Source: Planctomycetota bacterium (GTDB lineage Bacteria > Planctomycetota > UBA1135 > UBA2386). Taken from it: a DNA stretch of 64,000 nucleotides. The notes under the pieces are model-generated. The model made no database searches and was not told where the DNA came from. It saw only the letters and a list, made by a program, of their open reading frames with translations. The translations under genes were made by a program, and so were the position numbers. Below are positions 53,725 to 61,054 of the stretch, in pieces. How positions within the stretch are numbered: the first letter of the stretch is position 1; each line of letters starts with the position of its first letter. The DNA lies in assembly GCA_016716265.1 (NCBI GenBank), contig JADJWQ010000006.1, positions 1,240,001 to 1,304,000 on the forward strand, in the 5' to 3' direction.

Positions 53725-53796
53725 GCGAGAACGGTCACGCCGGCGGGCGCGCGGGCCGCGACCTCGGTGGGTATCGGCCGTCTCCACGCCGGGGTA

Positions 53797-55038
53797 TCAG
53801 TGCACGCGCAGCACGCCGAGGTTGGAGAGCCGATACTGCGGCGGGGTCGGCGCGTCCGTCACGACCTGGAAGGACAAGTCGACCTCGCGCAATACGGCCA
53901 GGTTCGGCAATGCGATCTGGAACGTCCCGGTGCCCGAGCCCGTGGTCGTGATCGACAGGATCGGCTGGGCTCCGGCCGACAGCACGAACGGCGCATCGAG
54001 ACCGGGGATCCACAGGATCCCGCCCGGCGCCAGATCGACGAACAGCGCGGCGACCGCCGACGGGCGAGCCGTCAACGGGGCCTGCGCCACCGCACCGCGG
54101 TTCGCGTCGCGCGGCACGTCGAGGATCGGCTGGAACGGAATGCCGGTGACGCCGGTCGACGCGGCACCCGTCAACAGCGTGTCCGCGCTCGCCTCGAGCG
54201 TCCCCGTGAAGAGCACGGCAGGCCCCTGGGTTCCCGCACAATTGCCGGCGAACGGATTCGGTGCACCGCCGGGGCCGCCGCGCAGCTCGCTGCCGGCAGT
54301 CACGGCCACGTGGCCATCGCCGGCGATGGCCGCCCCGCCGGGGCCGCCCGGACCGAGCGTCCAGCAGCTGCTGCCGAAGGTCATGACCGACGGCCCGCCC
54401 GCACCACCGACGACGAGGCACCCGGCGACGGCGACCGACGACGAGCCGACCACCAGGCCGTCGACGCCGCGCAGCGAGTTGGCCAGCGTATTGCCGCCCC
54501 GGACCTGCGTCGCGAGCAGGTTCACGGTGCTGGAGAGGATCCCGAGGCCAGCCGCGCCCGGGCGGCTCAACGAATCACCGCCCAGGAACGCACAATCGAC
54601 GCTGCGGACCAGCGTGCAGCCGACGATCACCACAGCGGGATCGGCATCCATCAGCGCGGCTGCGCGCGAGACGCGGACGGACCGCAGCAGGACCGCGCCG
54701 AAGTTGTTCGAGAGTTCGAGGCCGGGCCCGGGTGCCGACCGGGTGGGGTCGTCGATCTGCAGGCCATCGATCACGGCGCGCTGGGCGACGGGTATCGACA
54801 TGACTTGCGCTGCTGGCACGGTGACCGGCGACGACACCGCGACGATGTCGAGCCCCTTCGTCAACGTGAACCGACCATAGCTGCCGGCCCGGACCTCGAT
54901 CCGATCGCCGGGGCTGGCGGCCGCGATCGCCGGCTGGATGTCGGTGAACTGCCCACCGCCACCCGCAGCCACGACCCACGTCGACTGGGACGCCACGCCG
55001 GAGCACGCGAGAAGGACCGCGTAGACGGCTCGATTCAT
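53797..55038 (-). CDS. Secreted right-handed beta-helix protein
   Basis: 413 residues from ATG 55038; signal peptide about 1-18. Residues 25-300 carry the parallel beta-helix pattern: F-T-D-I-Q-P-A-I-A-A-A-S-P-G-D-R-I at the N-cap, then short strands such as V-I-D-G-L-Q-I, L-L-R-S-V-R-V-S, V-I-V-G-C-T-L-V and V-A-V-A-G-C-L-V. Pectate-lyase-like folds often act on polysaccharides, but no catalytic residues can be assigned. The last 90 residues match the shared C-terminal beta domain (A-L-P-N-L-A-V-L-R, L-S-N-L-G-V-L). It is convergent with the Kelch-like gene and divergent from the NUDIX gene. Confidence 0.82.
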   Translation of the reverse strand: MNRAVYAVLLACSGVASQSTWVVAAGGGGQFTDIQPAIAAASPGDRIEVRAGSYGRFTLTKGLDIVAVSSPVTVPAAQVMSIPVAQRAVIDGLQIDDPTRSAPGPGLELSNNFGAVLLRSVRVSRAAALMDADPAVVIVGCTLVRSVDCAFLGGDSLSRPGAAGLGILSSTVNLLATQVRGGNTLANSLRGVDGLVVGSSSVAVAGCLVVGGAGGPSVMTFGSSCWTLGPGGPGGAAIAGDGHVAVTAGSELRGGPGGAPNPFAGNCAGTQGPAVLFTGTLEASADTLLTGAASTGVTGIPFQPILDVPRDANRGAVAQAPLTARPSAVAALFVDLAPGGILWIPGLDAPFVLSAGAQPILSITTTGSGTGTFQIALPNLAVLREVDLSFQVVTDAPTPPQYRLSNLGVLRVH

Positions 55039-55234
55039 GGAGCCAGGGTGCACCGTCCCCCGACGGCGGCGCAACCCCTGGATGGTCCGCGCGGGCCGTG
55101 CCCTGCCGGGTCTCCCGACGCTCGCGCGGCTGTCGTCACGCCGGTGGGCCGAGCCGTTCTCCGCGCCGCTGCCACGATCCGCCGTTGCGCAGTCGACCGC
55201 GACCCGCTCCGCCGCGACGATGGCGGGCGCGGGC

Positions 55235-55262
55235 TTGATGTAAAAATCGTACGCGGTACCGA
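55235..55262 (+). promoter_or_regulatory. Candidate promoter of the NUDIX gene
   Basis: TTGATG (55235-55240), 16 nt, then TACCGA (55257-55262), then 6 nt to ATG 55269. The spacer is unusually A-rich for this DNA. It is the only candidate leaderless promoter in the window with a recognisable -35 element; the last base of the -10 box departs from TANNNT. Confidence 0.45.
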
Positions 55263-55268
55263 ACGGAA

Positions 55269-55814
55269 ATGAGTGTGTTTCGGCGGATCGGGCGGGAGGT
55301 GCTGGTCGAGAACCGGTGGCATCGCTACTGCGTGGATCGGTTCTCGCAGGCGGATGGCAGCGAGGGGCGCTACTACTACGTGGACATGCCGGGGTCGTGC
55401 GGCATCGTGCCGCTGTTCGAGGACGGCACGACGGTGCTCGTGCACTGTGAGCGCTACCTGCTCGGCGCCACGCTGTGGGAGTTCCCGATCGGCGGCATGG
55501 CGGACGGCGAGGAGCCGCTGGCGGTCGCGCGGAAGGAGCTCGAGGAGGAGGCCGGCCTCGTCGCGGCGCGCTGGGATCCGCTCGGGGCGTTCGCGCCGTA
55601 CAAGGGCGTGTCGAACGAGCGCTGCCACTTCTTCCTCGCGCGCGAGCTGAGCTGGACCGCGCAGCGGCTCGAGCCGAGCGAGGCGATGACCGTGCACCGG
55701 ATGCCGCTCGCCGAGGCCCGCGCACGGATCCTCGACCAGGAGCTGCCAGACGGCCAGAGCCTCGGCGGACTGGCCCTGCTCGATCGCTTCCTCGCGCGCA
55801 ACCCCGGCGCGTAG
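55269..55814 (+). CDS. NUDIX hydrolase, ADP-ribose-pyrophosphatase-like
   Basis: 181 residues from ATG 55269. The NUDIX box runs from G-G-M-A-D-G-E-E to K-E-L-E-E-E-A-G-L and fits G-x5-E-x7-R-E-U-x-E-E-x-G-U with lysine in place of the arginine; the metal-binding glutamates are all present. Upstream strands (Y-Y-Y-V-D-M-P, W-E-F-P-I-G-G) are as in ADP-ribose pyrophosphatases. It should hydrolyse a nucleoside-diphosphate-sugar type substrate in the cytoplasm. The gpmA gene starts 10 bp after its stop, so the two are probably one operon with the symporter. Confidence 0.88.
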   Translation: MSVFRRIGREVLVENRWHRYCVDRFSQADGSEGRYYYVDMPGSCGIVPLFEDGTTVLVHCERYLLGATLWEFPIGGMADGEEPLAVARKELEEEAGLVAARWDPLGAFAPYKGVSNERCHFFLARELSWTAQRLEPSEAMTVHRMPLAEARARILDQELPDGQSLGGLALLDRFLARNPGA

Positions 55815-55817
55815 ACT
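55812..55817 (+). promoter_or_regulatory. TAGACT box before gpmA, doubtful
   Basis: TAGACT, 7 nt before the gpmA ATG, fits the leaderless pattern, but its first three bases are the NUDIX stop codon, so the match may be accidental. It could provide a second promoter inside the operon. Confidence 0.25.
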
Positions 55818-55824
55818 CGGCGCG

Positions 55825-56571
55825 ATGAAGACCCTCGTCCTGCTCCGCCACGGCCAGAGCCAGTGGAACCTCGAGAACCGCTTCACCGGCTGGGTCGACG
55901 TCGACCTGACCGACCAGGGCCGCGCCGAGGCCACCGAGGCCGGCCGCCTCATGCGCGAGGGGGGCTACGACTTCGACCAGGTCCACACGTCGGTCCTCAA
56001 GCGCGCGATCCGCACGCTGTGGCTCGCGCTCGACGAGCTCGACCGGATGTGGCTGCCGGTGCGCCGCGACTGGCGCCTGAACGAGCGTCACTACGGCGCG
56101 CTGACCGGCCTGAACAAGGCCGAGACCGCCGCGCGCCACGGCGAGGACAAGGTCAAGCTGTGGCGCCGCAGCTACGACACGCCACCGCCGGCGATGGCCC
56201 CCGGCGATCCCGCCAATCCTGCCGACGACCGTCGCTACGCCGCCTTGACCGAGGCCCAACGCCCGCGGACCGAGTGCCTGAAGGACACCGTCGAGCGGTT
56301 CCTGCCCTGCTGGCACGAGGTGATCGCCCCGGACCTGCAGGCCGGCAAGCGCGTGCTGGTGGTCGCGCACGGCAACTCGCTGCGCGCGCTCGTCAAGTTC
56401 CTCGACGGCATGTCGGACGCCGACATCGTCGAGCTGAACATCCCGACCGGCGTACCGCTCGTCTACGAGCTCGACGACGCATTGCAGCCGATCCGCCACT
56501 TCTACCTCGGTGACCCCGACGAGATCGCGGCCCGTGCGAAAGCGGTCGCGGAGCAGGCCGCCCGGCGCTGA
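55825..56571 (+). CDS. gpmA: 2,3-bisphosphoglycerate-dependent phosphoglycerate mutase
   Basis: 248 residues from ATG 55825. All family marks are present: L-R-H9-G-Q-S-Q-W-N with the phosphorylated histidine, F-T-G-W-V-D-V, R-L-N-E-R-H-Y-G-A-L with the acidic partner, R-S-Y-D-T-P-P-P and V-V-A-H-G-N-S-L-R-A. Length matches GpmA. It interconverts 3- and 2-phosphoglycerate in glycolysis and gluconeogenesis in the cytoplasm. It lies 10 bp after the NUDIX gene and 5 bp before the symporter on the same strand, so all three are probably co-transcribed. Confidence 0.96.
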   Translation: MKTLVLLRHGQSQWNLENRFTGWVDVDLTDQGRAEATEAGRLMREGGYDFDQVHTSVLKRAIRTLWLALDELDRMWLPVRRDWRLNERHYGALTGLNKAETAARHGEDKVKLWRRSYDTPPPAMAPGDPANPADDRRYAALTEAQRPRTECLKDTVERFLPCWHEVIAPDLQAGKRVLVVAHGNSLRALVKFLDGMSDADIVELNIPTGVPLVYELDDALQPIRHFYLGDPDEIAARAKAVAEQAARR

Positions 56572-56576
56572 ATCCG

Positions 56577-58379
56577 ATGCAGCTCACCACGCTCGATTGG
56601 GCGATCATCGTCGCCTACTTCGCCCTCTCGCTCGGCATCGGCATCGCCTTCAGCAAGCGCGCCGGCTCGAGCTTCGTCGAGTTCTTCGCGTCCGGCCGCT
56701 CGCTGCCGTGGTGGATCGCCGGCACGTCGATGGTGGCGACGACGTTCGCCGCCGACACGCCGCTCGCCGTCACCGGCCTCGTCGCCAAGCGCGGGCTCGC
56801 CGGCAACTGGTTCTGGTGGGCGTTCGCTCTCGGCGGAATGCTGACGGTGTTCGTGTTCGCGAAGCTGTGGCGGCGCGCCGAGGTCCTGACCGACGTCGAG
56901 CTGATCGAGCTCCGCTACGGCGGGCCCGCCGCACGCGCGCTGCGTGTGTTCCGCGGCGTCTACATCGCGGTCGTGATGAACTCGATCATCATCGGCTGGG
57001 TCACGAAGGCGATGGCGTCGGTGCTCAAGCAGACCGTGCTGTTCGACGCCGCGGCGACGCCGGCCGCGGGCACCAGCGGCTCGAGCATGGACTTCTGGCT
57101 CGTCGCGATCATGCTGCTGGCGACCGGCGTCTACAGCATCCTCAGCGGCATGTGGGGCGTCGCGATCACCGACGTCATCCAGTTCGTGCTCGCGCTCGCG
57201 GGCTGCGTCGCGCTGGCGATCGTCGCCGTCGACCACGTCGGCGGGACCGACGCGCTGCGCGAGCAGGTCACGGCGAGCTTCCCGGGCGGCGCGCACGCGT
57301 TCGACTTCGTGCCGGACTTCAGCGCCGCCGATCCGTGGATGCCGCTCGGCGTGTTCCTGGTGATGGTCTTCTGCCAGTGGTGGGCGACCTGGTATCCGGG
57401 TGCCGAGCCGGGCGGCGGCGGCTACATCGTGCAGCGCATGGCCTCGTGCCGGGACGAGCGCCACGCCGTCAAGGCGACGCTGTGGTTCCAGCTCGCGCAC
57501 TACTGCCTGCGCCCCTGGCCCTGGATCCTCGTGGCGTTCGCGGCACTCGCGATGTACCCGCAGCTCCGCGACGTGGAGGACGCCGGCATCGGCTTCCCGA
57601 TGGTCATGCGCGACCTCGCGCCGGTCGGTCTGCGCGGCCTGCTGCTCGTCACGTTCTTTGCCGCGTTCATGTCGACGATCAGCACGCAGATGAACTGGGG
57701 TGCGAGCTACCTGGTCAACGACGTCTACCGGCGCTTCCTGCGGCCGACCGCGAGCGACCGCGAGCTGGCGCGGGCGTCGCGCGGCGCGTCGGCGCTCGTG
57801 CTGCTGCTCGGTGGCATCGCCGGCTGGGTCATGGTCGTCGAGAACGTCTCGGTCGACGACGCCTGGAAGTTCCTCGCCGCACTCGGCGCGGGCGTCGGCC
57901 TCGTGTTCATGCTGCGCTGGTTCTGGTGGCGCATCAACGCATGGAGCGAGATCGCCGCGATGGTCGGCTCGCTCGGCTTCTTCGCGCTGATGCGGACGGT
58001 CGACTGGAAGGACGAGTACCGCCAGCTCGCCGTCGCGCTGCTCAGCGCCGCATTGTGGCTCGCGGTGACGTTCCTCACCCGACCCGAGCGCGACGACGTG
58101 CTGCTCGCGTTCTACCGCAAGGTCCGTCCCGACGGCCCGGGCTGGCGCCCGCTCGCCGCGCGCGCCCCCGAGGTCCGTCCGGACCGCACGCTCGGCCGCT
58201 CGGTGCTGTGCGCGCTGCTCGGCACCGCGATCGTGTGGTCCGCACTGCCGGGCGTCGGCGCCGTGATCTTCGGCGACTGGGACACCGCGGCGACGAGCAT
58301 CGCGATCGCGCTGGTCGCCGGCATCGCCCTGTTCCGGCTGCTGCCGGGGCTGCAGCCGCGAGCGACCCGCGCCGAATGA
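56577..58379 (+). CDS. Sodium:solute symporter family transporter
   Basis: 600 residues from ATG 56577, five bases after the gpmA stop. About thirteen membrane helices with SSS-family landmarks: F-F-A-S-G-R-S-L-P-W-W near the N-terminus, the A-D-T-P-L-A-V-T-G segment in the first core helix, G-V-A-I-T-D-V-I-Q-F in the mid-helices, and F-F-A-A-F-M-S-T-I-S-T-Q-M-N-W-G, where the family binds sodium. The last 60 residues are helical and less conserved. It imports a sugar, vitamin or amino acid with sodium; specificity cannot be read. Its place beside gpmA is compatible with sugar uptake. Confidence 0.92.
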   Translation: MQLTTLDWAIIVAYFALSLGIGIAFSKRAGSSFVEFFASGRSLPWWIAGTSMVATTFAADTPLAVTGLVAKRGLAGNWFWWAFALGGMLTVFVFAKLWRRAEVLTDVELIELRYGGPAARALRVFRGVYIAVVMNSIIIGWVTKAMASVLKQTVLFDAAATPAAGTSGSSMDFWLVAIMLLATGVYSILSGMWGVAITDVIQFVLALAGCVALAIVAVDHVGGTDALREQVTASFPGGAHAFDFVPDFSAADPWMPLGVFLVMVFCQWWATWYPGAEPGGGGYIVQRMASCRDERHAVKATLWFQLAHYCLRPWPWILVAFAALAMYPQLRDVEDAGIGFPMVMRDLAPVGLRGLLLVTFFAAFMSTISTQMNWGASYLVNDVYRRFLRPTASDRELARASRGASALVLLLGGIAGWVMVVENVSVDDAWKFLAALGAGVGLVFMLRWFWWRINAWSEIAAMVGSLGFFALMRTVDWKDEYRQLAVALLSAALWLAVTFLTRPERDDVLLAFYRKVRPDGPGWRPLAARAPEVRPDRTLGRSVLCALLGTAIVWSALPGVGAVIFGDWDTAATSIAIALVAGIALFRLLPGLQPRATRAE

Positions 58380-58388
58380 CCGCCGGTG

Positions 58389-59798
58389 CTACCGCGCCGC
58401 GCCGGTGCGGAACGTCAGCCGGACCGGCTCCAGCGGCACGCCCTCGGCGCTGCGGAAGCCCTGGAAGCGCTCGCTGTTCAGGCTCAGCTCGTAGGCTCGT
58501 TCGGGCGCGAGCCGCACCCGGATCGTCAGCACGCGCCGCGCGTCGTCGTAGCTCGGCTCGCCGATCAGCTCGGGGAAGCGCGGGCCGCCGCCGACGACCG
58601 ACCAGGAGCCGTCGCGCATCGGACGATCGAAGGTGACGACGATGCGGTCCGTCGCCGGGTCGACGTCGCGGGACGAGTCGACGGGCTCGGTCGACACCAC
58701 GTGCGGGGTATTGGCGAGACGCTCCTTCAGCCCGGGCAGATGGTCGTCGAGACAATCGACGAGCTCCGGCACGAACGCGTCGAGCGTCGCGTAGCGCTCG
58801 CGCTCCCGCTCGTACACCGCGAGGCGCTGCGCGACGGCACCCACCCACGAGAAGCCACGACCGACCTCCTCGGCGAGCTGCAGCAGCGCTGCCGCCGAGC
58901 CGTCGACGTCCGCTCGATAGCGCAGCACGGTGGCGCGGACGAGCGTCTCGCACATCATCGTCCGCGGCGTCGAGTAGGCCTGCGCGCGCATCCGGTCGGC
59001 GACCGCCGGCCAGATCGTGGTCGCGAACGGCGCCATCGCCTCCCAATGCGCATCGACGATCGGATTGCAGTACGAGTGGCAGAACTCGTGCACGACCGTC
59101 GGCAGCACGTCGCGCGTGAAGCGCGGCCCACCGTCGCCGTCGGTCATCCAGACGCCGAGGATGCAGTGGAGCTCCTCGGTGCCGTCCGGCAGCCGCACGC
59201 GCGCGCCGTAGCAGGCACCGCCGTTCAGTAGCGCGAGCGACAGCTCGAAGCGCGCCGCCGGCCGCGCGCCGAAGAAGCGGTCGAACCAGTCGAGCCGCGC
59301 ATGGGCATCGAGCACCGCCTGCATCCTGGCAGCGGTGTCGCGATACAGCTCGGTGTGCTCGGCGAGGAACCGATCGAACCGCGACGTCGCGACGAAGTCC
59401 CCGAGCGCGGCGAGGAACCGCGCGGCATCGGCGGCACTCCAGCGCGCCTCCAGAGCTTCCGGCCGCGGATCCAGCGGCACGCGGAACGCGGGTGGCGTGA
59501 CACCGTCCAGATGCACCGCGAAGCTCATGACCGCGTCGTACGAGATCCCGCTCGACCCGCGCAGCTCGCGCGCGAGGACGACCACCGGATGCTCGCGGAA
59601 CCCGCCGAAGTACGAGTCGGCGTCGGCCGCGTAGCCCGGCACCCGCGCGTCCGAGTACTCGGGATTCTCCGCGAGCCGGAACACGATGCCGAGCAGCTCG
59701 ACGCGCGGGTCGACGCGCGCGATCAGCGCTGGCCGCCCATCCTGTGCGACCAGCGAACCGAGCAGGGCGAGCGACGACAGCAGCGTGGTCGGATTCAT
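58389..59798 (-). CDS. Secreted DUF4932-like zincin with C-terminal Ig-like domain
   Basis: 469 residues from ATG 59798; signal peptide about 1-18 (cut near V-A-Q). Residues 20-370 resemble DUF4932: V-D-P-R-V-E-L-L-G-I-V-F-R-L-A, then T-V-V-H-E-F-C-H-S-Y-C-N-P with an H-E-x-x-H zinc site, and M-M-C-E-T-L downstream as a possible third ligand. Residues about 375-469 form a small beta domain with V-V-T-F-D-R-P-M-R-D-G-S, like bacterial Ig-type adhesion modules. Probably a metallopeptidase acting outside the cytoplasm. It is convergent with the symporter gene (9-bp gap). The second H-E-x-x-H protein of the window, unrelated in sequence to the one at 5372. Confidence 0.83.
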   Translation of the reverse strand: MNPTTLLSSLALLGSLVAQDGRPALIARVDPRVELLGIVFRLAENPEYSDARVPGYAADADSYFGGFREHPVVVLARELRGSSGISYDAVMSFAVHLDGVTPPAFRVPLDPRPEALEARWSAADAARFLAALGDFVATSRFDRFLAEHTELYRDTAARMQAVLDAHARLDWFDRFFGARPAARFELSLALLNGGACYGARVRLPDGTEELHCILGVWMTDGDGGPRFTRDVLPTVVHEFCHSYCNPIVDAHWEAMAPFATTIWPAVADRMRAQAYSTPRTMMCETLVRATVLRYRADVDGSAAALLQLAEEVGRGFSWVGAVAQRLAVYERERERYATLDAFVPELVDCLDDHLPGLKERLANTPHVVSTEPVDSSRDVDPATDRIVVTFDRPMRDGSWSVVGGGPRFPELIGEPSYDDARRVLTIRVRLAPERAYELSLNSERFQGFRSAEGVPLEPVRLTFRTGAAR

Positions 59799-60034
59799 GG
59801 CCGGCGTGGCGACTCCCGGGGAGGCGCCGCTCGAACGTAGCACCGGACGCACCGGCGCGTCAGCTCGGCCACGGTGCACTGCGGTGCAGCGAACCGCGTG
59901 GACTGCGGCCGGACACCGATCCAGGATCGCGGCGCGGCCCGCTATCCTGGGTGCTGCGGTCTGCTCCCTCGCCCGCCGCCGCCGTCCTCGGGTGGCCGGG
60001 CACACGACCGCTCGACGCTCCACCTCCTCACGCC

Positions 60035-61042
60035 ATGAAGCCGCTCCTCGCCGTCGCCGCGACGCTCGCCGCCGCAGTCTCGTGCCCCGCCCAGGTCGCC
60101 TATCCGGAGGACTCGCCGACCACCAGCCAGGGCAACCTCGTCCCGCTCGGCTTCAGCACGAGCACGAACTTCGACGAGGGCCGCTACCAGATCCTGATCC
60201 CGGCGCGGTTCCTGCCGTCGACCGGCGGGCTGATCAACGGGCTGTCGGTCACGCAGGCGTCGGGCCCGCCGCAGCTCACCTACACGAGCCTGACGATCAC
60301 GATGAGCGCGACGCAGGCCACGACGCTCAGCACGACGTTCGCGAACAACCTGCCCGTTCCATTGGTCGTGTTCGGCGGCTCCAACGTGACGATCCCGTTC
60401 GCGACGAGCGGTTGGTCACCGCCGATCCAGTTCACGCAGCCGTTCCCCTACGACGGCCAGAGCGACCTCGTCATCGACATCAGCAAGGTCTACGACCGCG
60501 TCACCTATCCGTCGACGTCGGCCCTCAGCACGCACCGCGTCAGCGGCAATCCCGGGCGCAGCGACCTGCCGGTGGCGCGCTACCAATACGGCGCATTCGG
60601 CTCCGGAGCCGCGACCGCACCGACCGCCAGGACCTCCGCGGCGCCGTTGAAGGTCCGCCTCGACTTCGCCCCGCTGCCGACCCTGCGGCTGCGGAGCGAC
60701 CGCGCCGGCGCGAACAACTACATCTTCGCGATCAGCGGCTCGATGGACATCACGATCGCGGGACCGGCGGGCACGCAGTTCGGCACGCTGGTCGCGCTCG
60801 GCTTCCTGCCCACGCCGTTCCCGGCGGCGCCGCTGCTCGGCTCCGTGTGGATCGACCTGTCGACCGCGGTGACCGTCAACGTCGGTGCGATCGGCCCGAC
60901 CGGCGAGACGGCGACGACGCTGGCGATCCCCAACCTCCCCGGCATCGTCGGCGGTCGATTGACGTTCCAGAGCGTGACGGTCGGCGCCGGCACCGGCGTG
61001 CTGGCGTTGTCGAACGCCTGCGACGCGATCATCAACAGCTGA
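60035..61042 (+). CDS. Secreted protein of unknown function with shared C-terminal domain
   Basis: 335 residues from ATG 60035; signal peptide about 1-20. Residues 25-200 form a beta-rich domain with Y-Q-I-L-I-P-A-R-F-L-P and Y-D-G-Q-S-D-L-V-I-D-I, a pattern I have seen only in planctomycete secreted proteins. The last 110 residues are the shared C-terminal beta domain (A-I-P-N-L-P-G-I-V-G, then L-S-N-A-C-D-A-I). No enzyme motif. It is divergent from the DUF4932-like gene and convergent with the carboxypeptidase-regulatory-like gene (12-bp gap). Confidence 0.75.
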   Translation: MKPLLAVAATLAAAVSCPAQVAYPEDSPTTSQGNLVPLGFSTSTNFDEGRYQILIPARFLPSTGGLINGLSVTQASGPPQLTYTSLTITMSATQATTLSTTFANNLPVPLVVFGGSNVTIPFATSGWSPPIQFTQPFPYDGQSDLVIDISKVYDRVTYPSTSALSTHRVSGNPGRSDLPVARYQYGAFGSGAATAPTARTSAAPLKVRLDFAPLPTLRLRSDRAGANNYIFAISGSMDITIAGPAGTQFGTLVALGFLPTPFPAAPLLGSVWIDLSTAVTVNVGAIGPTGETATTLAIPNLPGIVGGRLTFQSVTVGAGTGVLALSNACDAIINS

Positions 61043-61054
61043 CGGCGCGCGCGC

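Noticed and set aside
50203..53787. Leftward open frame of about 1190 codons opposite the Kelch-like gene
   Set aside because: High-GC antisense frame with arginine/proline-rich, unstructured translation; the opposite strand has a signal peptide and Kelch blades.
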